Origin: Erythrobacter sp.
GTDB taxonomy: Bacteria; Pseudomonadota; Alphaproteobacteria; Sphingomonadales; Sphingomonadaceae
Assembly (NCBI GenBank): GCA_009993635.1
Contig: JAACTC010000005.1
Location: 434,001 to 498,000, forward strand
Direction: 5' to 3'
DNA: 64,000 bases
Numbering within the stretch: the stretch's first letter is position 1; each line of letters starts with the position of its first letter. The position numbers and the translations under genes are program-made. The notes beneath the pieces were generated by a model. The model had not been told where the DNA came from, made no database searches, and was given only the letters and a program-made list of their open reading frames with translations. Positions 55,748-64,000 of the stretch are shown piece after piece.

Positions 55748-56533
55748 ATGGCTACCTTCACCCTCCCCAAGAATTCCAAGATCCGCGACAAGGGCGAGGT
55801 TCACACCGCGTCCGAGGGTGCGGGCCGGGTCAAGAAGTTCAAGATCTACCGCTACAATCCCGATAGCGGCGAGAACCCGCGTTACGACCGGTTCGATGTC
55901 GATCTGGATGCGTGCGGGCCGATGGTCCTCGACGCGCTGTTCAAGATCAAGAACGAGATCGACCCGACGCTGACCTTCCGCCGCTCCTGCCGCGAAGGCA
56001 TCTGCGGTTCATGCGCGATGAACATCAACGGCAAGAACGCGCTCGCCTGCACCACCGCGATCGAGGATCTGGGCGGCGAAATCCGCATCACCCCGCTGCC
56101 GCACATGGAAGTGGTGAAGGATCTGGTCCCCGATTTCACCCACTTCTACGCCCAGTATGCCTCCATCCGGCCCTGGCTGCAGACCGTCAGCCCGACGCCG
56201 AGCGGCAAGGAACGCCTGCAGAGCCCCGAAGAGCGCGAGAATCTGGACGGGCTGTACGAGTGCATCCTGTGCGCCTGCTGCTCGACCGCGTGCCCCAGCT
56301 ACTGGTGGAACAGCGACAAGTTCCTCGGCCCGGCTATCCTGCTGCAGGCCTATCGCTGGCTGGCCGACAGCCGCGACGAGATGACCGGCGAACGGCTCGA
56401 CCAGCTGGAAGACCCCTATCGCCTGTATCGCTGCCACACGATCATGAACTGCGCGAACGTGTGCCCCAAGGGCCTGAGCCCCGCGAAGGCGATCGCCGAA
56501 ACCAAGAAGATGATGGCCGAACGCGCGATCTGA
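55748..56533 (+). CDS. sdhB: Succinate dehydrogenase iron-sulfur subunit
   Basis: Passes electrons from SdhA flavin to ubiquinone in complex II. Start at 55748 ([16 protein letters not shown], 261 residues); the frame is open further upstream without a start of the right character. Clusters: [2Fe-2S] [21 protein letters not shown], [4Fe-4S] [16 protein letters not shown], [3Fe-4S] [14 protein letters not shown]. sdhA, sdhC and sdhD are not next to it in the window. A thioesterase gene and zapE follow on the same strand. Confidence 0.97.
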   Translation: MATFTLPKNSKIRDKGEVHTASEGAGRVKKFKIYRYNPDSGENPRYDRFDVDLDACGPMVLDALFKIKNEIDPTLTFRRSCREGICGSCAMNINGKNALACTTAIEDLGGEIRITPLPHMEVVKDLVPDFTHFYAQYASIRPWLQTVSPTPSGKERLQSPEERENLDGLYECILCACCSTACPSYWWNSDKFLGPAILLQAYRWLADSRDEMTGERLDQLEDPYRLYRCHTIMNCANVCPKGLSPAKAIAETKKMMAERAI

Positions 56534-56549
56534 TCGCACGCGCTGCATA

Positions 56550-57020
56550 GTGGACAGACCTACCCCGTATTTCGAATACCGCGAGATTCCGGGCGGAGAC
56601 GGCTGGTACAGCTGGAATCCGCTCGACCGCACGCGGTTCAACACCGCCGTCATGGGCGAACTGATCACCCGGCGCGAAGGCGATTCGTGCCGTCTGCGCA
56701 TGGTGCCGCAACTGCGGCACACGAACTTGCAGGACATGATCCACGGCGCGGCCACGCTCAGCCTGATCGACATCGCGCTGTTTGCAACCGTCCATGTGCT
56801 GGGCACTGGGGAAGCCGGCCCTTCCGTCACGCTGGAACTGTCCACGCAGTTCGTGGGCGCAGGCAATCCCGATCAGCCGCTCGACGCAGTGACCGAGATT
56901 GTGCGCGAGACCGGGCGGATGGTGTTCCTGCGTGGCCAGGTGGTACAGGGCGACAGCGTGGTTGCCGGTTTCTCCGGCATCGTACGCAAGCTTTCCTCGC
57001 GCGGCGGTGCTTCGGCTTGA
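56550..57020 (+). CDS. PaaI-family hotdog thioesterase
   Basis: 156-residue hotdog-fold protein with the motif LQDMIHGAATLSLIDIAL (HGG-type loop with HGA) and a C-terminal strand region ETGRMVFLRGQVV. Acts probably on acyl-CoA esters; the substrate is unknown. GTG start at 56550, 16 bp after sdhB. Its stop overlaps the TTG start of zapE. Confidence 0.85.
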   Translation: MDRPTPYFEYREIPGGDGWYSWNPLDRTRFNTAVMGELITRREGDSCRLRMVPQLRHTNLQDMIHGAATLSLIDIALFATVHVLGTGEAGPSVTLELSTQFVGAGNPDQPLDAVTEIVRETGRMVFLRGQVVQGDSVVAGFSGIVRKLSSRGGASA

Positions 57021-58132
57021 CCGGCGTCCTCGCACGCTACGAGGCCCTGCTTTCCGCGGGCGAGCTGCGCGACGATGCAGACCAGCGCGCGGCGGTGGAG
57101 CGGCTCGACCGATTGCAGTCCGAGCTGGAGGCACCCGGTTCGCGGCAGGGCCTGTTCGATCGCCTGCGCGGCCGCACGCCCGAAAGCCCGCGCGGCCTCT
57201 ACATGTGGGGCGGCGTCGGGCGCGGCAAGTCGATGCTGATGGACCTGTTCTTCGAGTGCCTCGACATAGAGCGCAAGCGGCGGGTCCATTTCCACGCCTT
57301 CATGCTCGAAGTCGACGCGATGATCGCCCAGGAGCGCGAGAAGAAGACCGAAGGCCCCGTGCGCCGCGTTGCCGCGCGCATCGCAGAAGACGTACGCTGC
57401 CTCGCGTTCGACGAGATGGTGGTGAACAACACCGCCGATGCCGCGATCATGGCGCGGCTGTTCACCCCGCTGATCGAAACGCATGGGGTGACCATCGTCA
57501 CCACCAGCAACCGCCCGCCTCACGATCTCTACAAGGATGGGCTCAACCGGTCGCTATTCGTGCCGTTCATCGAACTGATCGAGCGCAAGCTGGATACGCT
57601 GTCGCTTAACGGGCCGACCGATTACCGGCTGCACCGGCTCGGCGGGCTGGATAGCTGGCACACCCCCTTGGGCGATGTCGCGACCGAGCAGGTGCGCGAG
57701 GCCTTCTTCCGGCTGACCGACTACAAGCCCGAAGACGCAGAGCATGTACCCAGCGGCGATCTGGATCTCGGCGGTGGGCGCACGCTCCATGTGCCCAAGA
57801 GCCTGAAGGGCGTCGCCGTCTTCAGCTTCAAGCGGCTGTGCGGCGAAAACCGGGGCGCGGCGGACTATCTGGCCATCGCGCGCGCGTATCACACGGTGAT
57901 CGTGGTCGGCATTCCGGTCCTCGGGCCAGAGAACCGGAACGAGGCGATCCGCTTCACCAAGCTGGTCGATGCGCTGTACGAACATCACGTGAAGCTCTTC
58001 GCGACTGCCGCCGCCGAGCCGGAGTCGCTGTATCCGGCGGGCGACGGCAGCTTCGAGTTTGCCCGAACGGTCAGCCGCCTGCGCGAGATGCAGAGCGCGG
58101 ACTATATGGCACGCGGCCACGGGACGGATTGA
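57017..58132 (+). CDS. zapE: Cell division protein ZapE (AFG1-like ATPase)
   Basis: AAA+-type ATPase that in E. coli associates with the Z-ring. Walker A in MWGGVGRGKSMLMDLFF, Walker B in RCLAFDEMVV, sensor-like TTSNRPP. The frame has no ATG near the expected N-terminus; the TTG at 57017 overlaps the thioesterase stop (TTGA) and gives 371 residues starting with TGVLARYEALL, the family N-terminus. This TTG start is the best explanation, implying coupled translation. Confidence 0.92.
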   Translation: MTGVLARYEALLSAGELRDDADQRAAVERLDRLQSELEAPGSRQGLFDRLRGRTPESPRGLYMWGGVGRGKSMLMDLFFECLDIERKRRVHFHAFMLEVDAMIAQEREKKTEGPVRRVAARIAEDVRCLAFDEMVVNNTADAAIMARLFTPLIETHGVTIVTTSNRPPHDLYKDGLNRSLFVPFIELIERKLDTLSLNGPTDYRLHRLGGLDSWHTPLGDVATEQVREAFFRLTDYKPEDAEHVPSGDLDLGGGRTLHVPKSLKGVAVFSFKRLCGENRGAADYLAIARAYHTVIVVGIPVLGPENRNEAIRFTKLVDALYEHHVKLFATAAAEPESLYPAGDGSFEFARTVSRLREMQSADYMARGHGTD

Positions 58133-58219
58133 ACCGCGGCGGATTGAACCACACATCCGGTGCCACCACATCGCTCTGGTTCCGGCGGCAAACTCTCCCC
58201 GCCGATGTGAGAAATTCCT

Positions 58220-58918
58220 ATGATTGACCTGCGACCGTTCGACACCCTCGGCGCTGCCGACCACGGCTGGCTCGACGCCCGCCATCATTTCAGCTTTGCC
58301 AGCTACCACGATCCTGCCCGCATGGGCTGGGGCCGCATTCGCGTGTGGAACGACGATACCATTGCCGCCAAGAGCGGTTTTCCGCCCCACCCCCACCGCG
58401 ACATGGAAATCGTCACCTTCGTGCGCGGCGGCGCGATCACGCACGAGGATTCGCTCGGTAACAAGGGCCGCACGGCCGCGGGCGACGTTCAGGTGATGAG
58501 CGCGGGCACCGGGATCACCCATTCCGAATATAATATGGAAGACTCGCAGACGACGCTGTTCCAGATCTGGATCCTGCCCGACAGGCAGGGCGATGCGCCC
58601 GCGTGGGACCAGCGGGCCTTCCCCGAGGCGAGCCGTGACGGTGGGTTCGAAGTGCTCGCCAGCGGCACGCCCGATGCCGATGGCGCGCTTTCGATCAGGG
58701 CCGATGCGAAGGTCGCCGCCGCTACGCTGAAGGCCGGGCAGACCGCCGAATGGCAGGCCACGCCGGGCCGTCACCAGTACCTCGTCGCGCCGACCGGGCG
58801 CATCCGCGTAAACGGGCATGAGGCCGGCCCACGCGACGGGATTGCCACCCGCGACGAAGGCGTTCTGAGGGTCGAAGCGTTGGAAGACGCCGAAGTGGTA
58901 CTGGTCGACTCGCGCTAG
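58220..58918 (+). CDS. Pirin family protein
   Basis: 232-residue bicupin. Metal-site residues His57 and His59 (PPHPHRDMEIVTFV) with a further His and Glu in TGITHSEYN are conserved, which is the quercetinase-like site of pirin proteins. The second cupin domain lacks metal residues. Function may be oxidative or regulatory; not decided by sequence. 88 bp after zapE, same strand. Confidence 0.92.
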   Translation: MIDLRPFDTLGAADHGWLDARHHFSFASYHDPARMGWGRIRVWNDDTIAAKSGFPPHPHRDMEIVTFVRGGAITHEDSLGNKGRTAAGDVQVMSAGTGITHSEYNMEDSQTTLFQIWILPDRQGDAPAWDQRAFPEASRDGGFEVLASGTPDADGALSIRADAKVAAATLKAGQTAEWQATPGRHQYLVAPTGRIRVNGHEAGPRDGIATRDEGVLRVEALEDAEVVLVDSR

Positions 58919-58939
58919 GCGAGCGACCAAGAGTCAGGG

Positions 58940-59866
58940 TCAGGCAGGCTCGACGGAGCGCAGCGCGGTCCGCCGCTGCTTGTCGGCCAGCCTGGCCATC
59001 AGCTTCAGATCGCGCTCGGTCAGCTGAAGCGCGGTTTCGGCCCAGATCTCCGTGATGTCGGTCAATTCGCGCAGCGAGAGGTTCCAGGTGCGCTTGGTCG
59101 CCCGGCGCGAACCTACCAGACCCGCATGGCGGCGCGCGTTCTTCTCGATGAACCGCTGCACTCCGGCCTCTCCCTCGCCATCGGGCACGATCTCGTGGAT
59201 CAGGCCGAGGTCCAGCATGGCCCGCGCCGACAATGTCTTGCCTGACATCACCAGCCGCTCCGCTGCGACGCTTCCCAGCTGCCGGCTGAGGAAGGCATGG
59301 GCGCCCATTCCGGGGAACAACCCGAACAGGATTTCCGGCAGGCCGAACGTAGCGCTTTCCTCCGCAATGATGAAATCGAACGACAGCAACGCTTCCAGTC
59401 CGCCGCCCAGAGCGTCGCCCTGCACCATCCCGATGGTGACCAGCGGCAGACCGAGCGTTTCGATGTTGCGGTGGAGGATGCGGCAGCAGCGATGCCCGTA
59501 GTCGACCAGCGCATCGCGGTCGCCAGCGATGATCAGCTCGCGGAACAGCGCCAGATCGCCGCCGTAGCAGAAGACGCCCGGCGAAAGGCTGCCGAGCACG
59601 AGGAAATGCAGGTCGTCCGCTTCGAAGCTGGCTTCGATCAGATCTTGCCAGCGTTCGAAATCATGCAGCATGGAGGGCGTAAAGCTTGGCCGCCCCGATG
59701 GGTTCATACTGGTCCACAGCGCCTTGGTGTCCGCGTCGTACTCAACCCTCAGTTCCGAGAGCGCGAACAGCTCCGGCGCGATAAATGGCGCATCCGAAAC
59801 CAGCAGGGATTCTCCCGCCCGGTCGAGGATGATGTGTTGCTCGAAATTTGTGCTGACCCGGTTCAC
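58940..59866 (-). CDS. Crotonase-family protein, RpfF/DSF-synthase-like
   Basis: 308 residues from GTG 59866 (MNRVSTNFEQ), chosen because GGGGG lies upstream and the longer TTG frame (59914) covers a palindrome. It resembles Xanthomonas RpfF, which makes cis-unsaturated fatty-acid signals (DSF): GVFCYGGDLALFRELI, GDALGGGLEALLSF, FGLPEILFGLFPGMGA, and ITEIWAETALQL. The two glutamates used by RpfF for dehydration and thioester cleavage (E141, E161) match Glu158 and Glu178 with the same 20-residue spacing. No rpfC or rpfG is adjacent. The alternative is a plain enoyl-CoA hydratase. Confidence 0.8.
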   Translation of the reverse strand: MNRVSTNFEQHIILDRAGESLLVSDAPFIAPELFALSELRVEYDADTKALWTSMNPSGRPSFTPSMLHDFERWQDLIEASFEADDLHFLVLGSLSPGVFCYGGDLALFRELIIAGDRDALVDYGHRCCRILHRNIETLGLPLVTIGMVQGDALGGGLEALLSFDFIIAEESATFGLPEILFGLFPGMGAHAFLSRQLGSVAAERLVMSGKTLSARAMLDLGLIHEIVPDGEGEAGVQRFIEKNARRHAGLVGSRRATKRTWNLSLRELTDITEIWAETALQLTERDLKLMARLADKQRRTALRSVEPA

Positions 59867-59878
59867 TGCGACCCCCGC

Positions 59879-59899
59879 TTGTCCGCCCCGTGCGGACAA
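59879..59899. promoter_or_regulatory. Palindrome upstream of the RpfF-like gene
   Basis: Perfect 8-bp inverted repeat TTGTCCGC (59879-59886) and GCGGACAA (59892-59899) around CCCGT, centred 23 bp before the GTG start on the minus strand. It could be an operator or a leader hairpin. Confidence 0.5.
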
Positions 59900-60027
59900 A
59901 TGCCCGTCACACAATAGGAATCTAAGCTATCGATGGAGTCGGCGGCAACGGTTTATTTACCATAATTGGCAATTTGAGTCATTTTTGCGATGATCCGAGT
60001 CTAATTGTTGCTCAAAAGACTCACGTT

Positions 60028-61920
60028 TCACTGAACCAAAAGCGCCATGCTCCGGTCCAGCATCAGCAATTGCCACAATTCGCGCGCGTGGTCGCGGCGG
60101 CCCGCAATATGGTCTTCCGCCAACCTGTGCAGCCCGTCCGCATCGAACCATCCGGTGTCCAGCAGACGCTCGCTACGCACCGCCTGGCGCGCGGAATGCT
60201 TCAGTTCCTGGCGAAACCACTGCGCAATCGGCAGCACGAATCCCTGCTTGGGGCGGTGCAGGATATCGTCCGGAAGGACGCCCGCCATCGACCGTTTCAG
60301 CGCGAATTTGCCTTCCGTCCCGCGCACCCGGCGCGCGGCGGGCAAGCGCGCGGCCAGTTCGACCAGCCGGTGATCGAGCAGCGGCTCGCGCGCTTCCAGA
60401 CTGGCGGCCATGCTGGTGCGGTCCACCTTGGTCAGGATGTCGCCGGGCAGCCAGAACTTGAGGTCGGCATATTGCGCCCGGTCGAGCCCGTTGCACGCAG
60501 GCGCGTTGCGCATCAGCTCGATCAGCGGCTGTTCGGCGCGATAACCGCCAAGATCGCGCATCATGCGATCGGAAAATATGCCCGCTCTTGCCGCAGGAGG
60601 CATCACGCACAGCGCGCGCGCATAGGCCTCTTCACCCGAGAGCGAGAGCGCCTCCAGCGTGGCCTTCGCCCGCAAGGGACGCGGCGCCCAGTCCGCCTTC
60701 GGATAAAGCCGGGCAAGCGGCCCCATCGCCAGTCGCCGGGCGGGCGCCGGTATCAGATCGCGGGCGCGTTCTTCGGCGACGTGGAATACATGGCGCCGAT
60801 AGCCGGCAAACGCCTCGTCCGCGCCATCGCCCGACAGGGCGACGGTCACATGCTCGCGCGCCAGCAGGCAGACTTCGGCCGTGGGCAGGGCCGAGGCATC
60901 GGCAAAGGGTTCGTCGAACATCGCGGCAAGGCGATCCACCCGGTCGAACATGGCGGGGTCGACCAGCCGTTCGTGATGATCGGTCGCGAATTTGCGCGCG
61001 ATCAGGCGGGCATACTCGGTCTCGTCCAGTTCGGGCACGTCGAACCCGATGGAGCAGGTCGTGACCGGGCGCTGCGTGAGATCGGCCATCAGCGCAACGA
61101 CCGTGGAACTATCCACGCCGCCCGAAAGAAACGCGCCGATCGGCACATCGCTGACCATCCGCGACTGGATGGCACCGCACAGCCGCTCACGGATCTGCTC
61201 CGCCTCGTCGGCCTCGTTCATGCGCTGGCGATCGGCGAAGGAAATATCGTACCAGCACACCGGCGGGCGCGGTGCCATGCCGTGCTCCACGACCTGGTAA
61301 TGCCCCGCCGGCAGCTTGTTCACCCCGGCCAGCATCGCCCGGTGATCGGGCACGTAGCCCCAGGCGAAGAAATCCTCGATCGCGAGCGGATCGATGCTGC
61401 GGTCGAGCCCGGGATGGGCGAGCAGACCCTTGAGTTCGGATGCAAAGGCGAAGGTGCCATCGGCCAGCGTGGCGGTGAACAGTGGCTTCACGCCGAACCT
61501 GTCGCGCGCAAGAAACAGGCTGCGCGACGCGCGGTCGTAGATCGCAAAGGCGAACATGCCGTTGAAGCGATCGAGGCAGTCCGCGCCCCATTCACGCCAC
61601 GCGGCAAGGATGACTTCGGTGTCGCCCTCTGTCGTGAAGCGATGGCCCAGCTGGATCAGTTCGCGCCGCAGCTCGCGATAATTGTAGATTTCGCCGTTGA
61701 AGACGATCACCGCGCGGCCGTCTGCCGAATGCATCGGCTGGGGCGATCCTTCGACGTCGATAACCGAAAGCCGCCGATGCGCGAGGGCCACGCCCGAAGC
61801 CGCCCACAACCCCTCGCCATCCGGCCCGCGATGGGTCATCGCATCGCGCATCCGCACGAGGACCTGGCGATCTATCGACGCTGACGGGTTACGCGCGAAA
61901 AGGCCTGCAATGCCGCACAT
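60028..61920 (-). CDS. asnB: Asparagine-synthase-like amidotransferase (exosortase A locus type)
   Basis: 630 residues. N-terminal Ntn glutaminase (Cys2, MCGIAGLF; HRGPDGEGLW; FNGEIYNYREL) and a C-terminal ATP-pyrophosphatase domain with SGGVDSSTVVAL. Because it lies directly before an exosortase A gene, it is probably the XrtA/PEP-CTERM system amidotransferase, which in such loci is thought to modify an exopolysaccharide, rather than a housekeeping asparagine synthetase; this is context-based. The stop of exosortase is 13 bp upstream. Confidence 0.88.
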   Translation of the reverse strand: MCGIAGLFARNPSASIDRQVLVRMRDAMTHRGPDGEGLWAASGVALAHRRLSVIDVEGSPQPMHSADGRAVIVFNGEIYNYRELRRELIQLGHRFTTEGDTEVILAAWREWGADCLDRFNGMFAFAIYDRASRSLFLARDRFGVKPLFTATLADGTFAFASELKGLLAHPGLDRSIDPLAIEDFFAWGYVPDHRAMLAGVNKLPAGHYQVVEHGMAPRPPVCWYDISFADRQRMNEADEAEQIRERLCGAIQSRMVSDVPIGAFLSGGVDSSTVVALMADLTQRPVTTCSIGFDVPELDETEYARLIARKFATDHHERLVDPAMFDRVDRLAAMFDEPFADASALPTAEVCLLAREHVTVALSGDGADEAFAGYRRHVFHVAEERARDLIPAPARRLAMGPLARLYPKADWAPRPLRAKATLEALSLSGEEAYARALCVMPPAARAGIFSDRMMRDLGGYRAEQPLIELMRNAPACNGLDRAQYADLKFWLPGDILTKVDRTSMAASLEAREPLLDHRLVELAARLPAARRVRGTEGKFALKRSMAGVLPDDILHRPKQGFVLPIAQWFRQELKHSARQAVRSERLLDTGWFDADGLHRLAEDHIAGRRDHARELWQLLMLDRSMALLVQ

Positions 61921-61933
61921 TCAATGATCGTCC

Positions 61934-63487
61934 CTAGCGGGACAGCGCGGTCTCCACCAGTGCTGCGGGGCCTCCCGCCGCATCGTGGAAACGGCGCAGC
62001 GTGCTTTCGGCATTCGTACCGGCTGGCGATGGCGTGGAAATGATGACGAGCCAGCGCGGATCGTCCCGCAGAGCAAGCCTGTCCCCCAGCCCGCCCAGGC
62101 GGAAGGAAAGCGGGTCGGCGGTGGCATCGCCATGCGCGACGTAACTGGTCCATGCCAGCCTGCGGTCCCGGCCGTTGGACAGCAGAAGATCGCCTCTCAT
62201 GCGGTCTGGGGCAGCCGCCGGGCTCAGGTGCCGCCACGTGGTTTCCGGCGGAACCGCGCCTTCTCCGGTGGCTGTGGGATCGCCCTGCCCGCGATAGCCC
62301 GCGAGGTAGAGATCGACCACCTGCCCCGACGCGTCGCGATAGCGCAGGTGACGCCGCTGGCTCGCACTTGCGGCGCGAGGCTGCCAGTCGGTTACGGCGC
62401 CCGGTGGCTGCAGGGTCCAGCCGGGGATGGCAGGCGAGCCTGGCGCCGGCGGCTCTGCCTCCGCCGCGCGCGCCAGCCCGCTCCACAGGCCGAACAGCAG
62501 AATCGCCGCCACCAGCATGGGCGCTAGCGTGCTGGCATTTGCCGAATGCCGCTCCAGCGAGCGCACCAGCGGTTGTTCCGCCAGCCGCGCCGAGCCCGCC
62601 GCCTCATCCTGCGGATCGCGATCGAACCAGCGCCATGCCAACGCCATCACCAGCGCGACGACGAAGGCGAAGAAAAACCAGCCGTAGATGATGTGGTCGA
62701 TGCCGCCCGCCCGTTCGGTGCCGACGACCTGCGCCACCGCAACGATGGCCCAGGCGCGCACGCCATTGGCAAGGATCGGAACCACCACGCACAGCGCCAT
62801 GAACGCAATCCGGCGCGGCCAGCGCGTCATGCCGATCTTTGCGGCGAGCACGCCCAGCGTGACCATCGCGACCACGAATTGCACTCCGGCACAGGCCTCG
62901 GCCACCTCGAACAGTCCGGCAGGCGTCGCGATGAAGACACCCTCGATCTCGGCCGGGATCCCGCTCCAGTGGGTCAGTGCGATCACCATTTCCGCGGTCA
63001 GTGCCTGCAGCGGCGGCACGATTTCCTCGCCGAACGGCACCAGGAACACCGCGAATCCAACCGGGAAGGCCAGCACCGCGAACACCCGCGGGCCGAGAAC
63101 CGAAAGCACGATCGCCTGAATCAACAGCACCGCCCCGCCCTGCGCGACGATGTTGATCGATGTGAGCGAGCCGACCAGCCACACCGCCAGTGCTGCCAGA
63201 ATCGCGAGCAGGCCCGGCCACCATGCGCGCGGCGTCATGCTGCCAAGCACCGCGCGCCGGTTCCACAGCAGCCAGCCGATGATCGGCGGCACGAACAGGA
63301 TATGCTGATAGGCCGAAACGGTCAGCCATTGGTGTGCCATCGCGACCCATTGCCCAGCGGTGAGCAACAGTGCAGCGATCAGCGCGGCGCTCAGCCAGCC
63401 AAGCGATGCCGCCCACGCAGCAGGCAGGCCGCCCAGTGCCGCACGCTTGGCCGACGGAGAGGCGCCCTGTGCCAGTTCAGGCTGCAT
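61934..63487 (-). CDS. xrtA: Exosortase A fused to an EpsI domain
   Basis: 517 residues from ATG 63487 (MQPELAQGAS), which overlaps the glycosyltransferase stop by 11 bp. Eight or so helices form the exosortase; catalytic Cys199 (EVAEACAGVQF), Arg244 (NGVRAW) and His265 (GGIDHIIYGW) are present. Exosortases cut PEP-CTERM proteins and link them to the envelope. Residues about 310-517 are a periplasmic EpsI domain, a fusion known in XrtA of proteobacteria. Longer upstream frame (63607) would overlap the glycosyltransferase. Confidence 0.94.
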   Translation of the reverse strand: MQPELAQGASPSAKRAALGGLPAAWAASLGWLSAALIAALLLTAGQWVAMAHQWLTVSAYQHILFVPPIIGWLLWNRRAVLGSMTPRAWWPGLLAILAALAVWLVGSLTSINIVAQGGAVLLIQAIVLSVLGPRVFAVLAFPVGFAVFLVPFGEEIVPPLQALTAEMVIALTHWSGIPAEIEGVFIATPAGLFEVAEACAGVQFVVAMVTLGVLAAKIGMTRWPRRIAFMALCVVVPILANGVRAWAIVAVAQVVGTERAGGIDHIIYGWFFFAFVVALVMALAWRWFDRDPQDEAAGSARLAEQPLVRSLERHSANASTLAPMLVAAILLFGLWSGLARAAEAEPPAPGSPAIPGWTLQPPGAVTDWQPRAASASQRRHLRYRDASGQVVDLYLAGYRGQGDPTATGEGAVPPETTWRHLSPAAAPDRMRGDLLLSNGRDRRLAWTSYVAHGDATADPLSFRLGGLGDRLALRDDPRWLVIISTPSPAGTNAESTLRRFHDAAGGPAALVETALSR

Positions 63488-64000
63488 CGCGCACCGTGTC
63501 GACCGGCGAGGGACGCAGCAGCTCGCCCAGTCCGGCCAGCATCGAAGGCCAGCTCTGGCGTTCGAGCACGAAACTGCGCGCGGCCTCGCCCATCTCCAGC
63601 GCGGCATCGCGATCGTCCAGCAGAGCGAGCGCGCGGCCGATCATCATCCGGTCACCCTCGGCAATCGCGAAATGCGTGCCGTCCTCGGCGTCGATCCCGG
63701 TCGCAGCCTCGGGCGAAAGCAGCACCGGCATCGCCATGGCCATCGCTTCGAGCACCTTGTTCTGAATGCCGCGCGCGATGGTGAGCGGGGCGACGACGAT
63801 GTCGGCCTCCGCAATGAACGGCCGTACATCGTCCACCTCGCCCCACACGGTGACGCCCGCGTGGCGTGCGAGCGCCTTCACCGCCGGGATGGGAGCGCGG
63901 CCGACGATGTGGAACTGGGCATCCGGATGAACCTCGCGGATGCCGGGAAGGATACGATGCACCATCCGCTCGACCGCGGAGACATTGGGCGCATAATCCA
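63477..64000 (-). CDS. Glycosyltransferase of exosortase A locus (5' end outside window)
   Basis: C-terminal part (about 174 residues) of a GT4-type glycosyltransferase. The frame is open to the window edge and reads DYAPNVSAVERMVHRILPGI near the edge, matching the MDYxPNxDAVxWF pattern of TIGR03087-type sugar transferases found with exosortase A. GRAPIPAVKAL and GIQNKVLEAMAMAMPVL (nucleotide-sugar site) follow. It starts beyond 64000 and belongs to an exopolysaccharide operon. Confidence 0.88.
   Translation of the reverse strand, partial: DYAPNVSAVERMVHRILPGIREVHPDAQFHIVGRAPIPAVKALARHAGVTVWGEVDDVRPFIAEADIVVAPLTIARGIQNKVLEAMAMAMPVLLSPEAATGIDAEDGTHFAIAEGDRMMIGRALALLDDRDAALEMGEAARSFVLERQSWPSMLAGLGELLRPSPVDTVRDAA

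Noticed and set aside
56687..57016. Longer N-terminus for ZapE upstream of the TTG
   Set aside because: The upstream frame runs inside the thioesterase gene and gives Arg/His-rich sequence unlike the family; the TTGA overlap at 57017 fits better.
59867..59914. TTG start for the RpfF-like gene
   Set aside because: The extra 16 residues include the palindrome and do not resemble the family; GTG 59866 has a better upstream sequence.
59974..61884. Plus-strand open frame of 636 codons opposite asnB
   Set aside because: Arg/His/Gln-rich antisense shadow of the amidotransferase gene.
1..64000. tRNA, rRNA, CRISPR, prophage or insertion sequence
   Set aside because: I looked for cloverleaf-like runs, regular direct-repeat arrays, transposase or integrase motifs and saw none; short tRNA genes could still be missed by eye.

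Overview
The window is a high-GC, densely packed stretch of bacterial chromosome. Gene content, gene order and protein sequences fit an alphaproteobacterium of the order Sphingomonadales, most likely Erythrobacteraceae (Erythrobacter/Qipengyuania/Altererythrobacter-like). The grounds are the moaC-moeA-lexA-comEC-gltX-gltA order, the GTTC-N7-GTTC LexA box, an RNase E with an acidic insert in its S1 domain and a C-terminal GWW motif, and nuoN followed by birA-coaX-rnj. This assignment is inferred from family knowledge, not from a database search. I saw no rRNA, tRNA, CRISPR array, insertion sequence, integrase or phage gene.

Layout. 1-9400: tryptophan genes (trpD cut by the window edge, trpC), molybdenum cofactor genes (moaC, moeA), autoregulated lexA, convergent comEC, then gltX-gltA ending in a strong terminator. 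9458-14878: a signalling and polarity block with a histidine kinase and an HPt protein that both lack the phospho-accepting histidine, a DUF2336-like protein, and a divergent two-TM coiled-coil protein with TipN-like architecture. 14920-18373: DUF1467, rnj, coaX and birA, all downstream of nuoN on the minus strand. 18398-36541: the complete 14-gene complex I operon (nuoA to nuoN), interrupted by eight accessory genes: a lipoprotein (nuoC/nuoD), a small membrane protein (nuoD/nuoE), four small, mostly stop-start coupled membrane proteins (nuoE/nuoF), and two paralogous exported proteins with identical cysteine spacing (nuoF/nuoG).

36666-45446: metabolic genes (coniferyl-aldehyde-type dehydrogenase, thiolase, SH3-domain protein, 2-hydroxyacid dehydrogenase, amtB, alpha/beta hydrolase, nitronate monooxygenase, a lipoprotein-type methyltransferase). 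45500-53547: prfB, mrcA and a cell-wall amidase, divergent from rne with its long leader. 53816-58918: haloalkane dehalogenase, SDR, sdhB, PaaI thioesterase, zapE and pirin. 58940-64000: an RpfF-like crotonase (possible DSF-type signal synthase), then the start of an exosortase A/PEP-CTERM exopolysaccharide locus (asparagine-synthase-like amidotransferase, exosortase fused to EpsI, partial glycosyltransferase) that leaves the window.

The strongest candidates for undescribed biology are the accessory cassettes embedded in the complex I operon and the codirectional pair of proteins that look like a histidine kinase and an HPt but lack their phosphorylation sites, next to a TipN-like gene.
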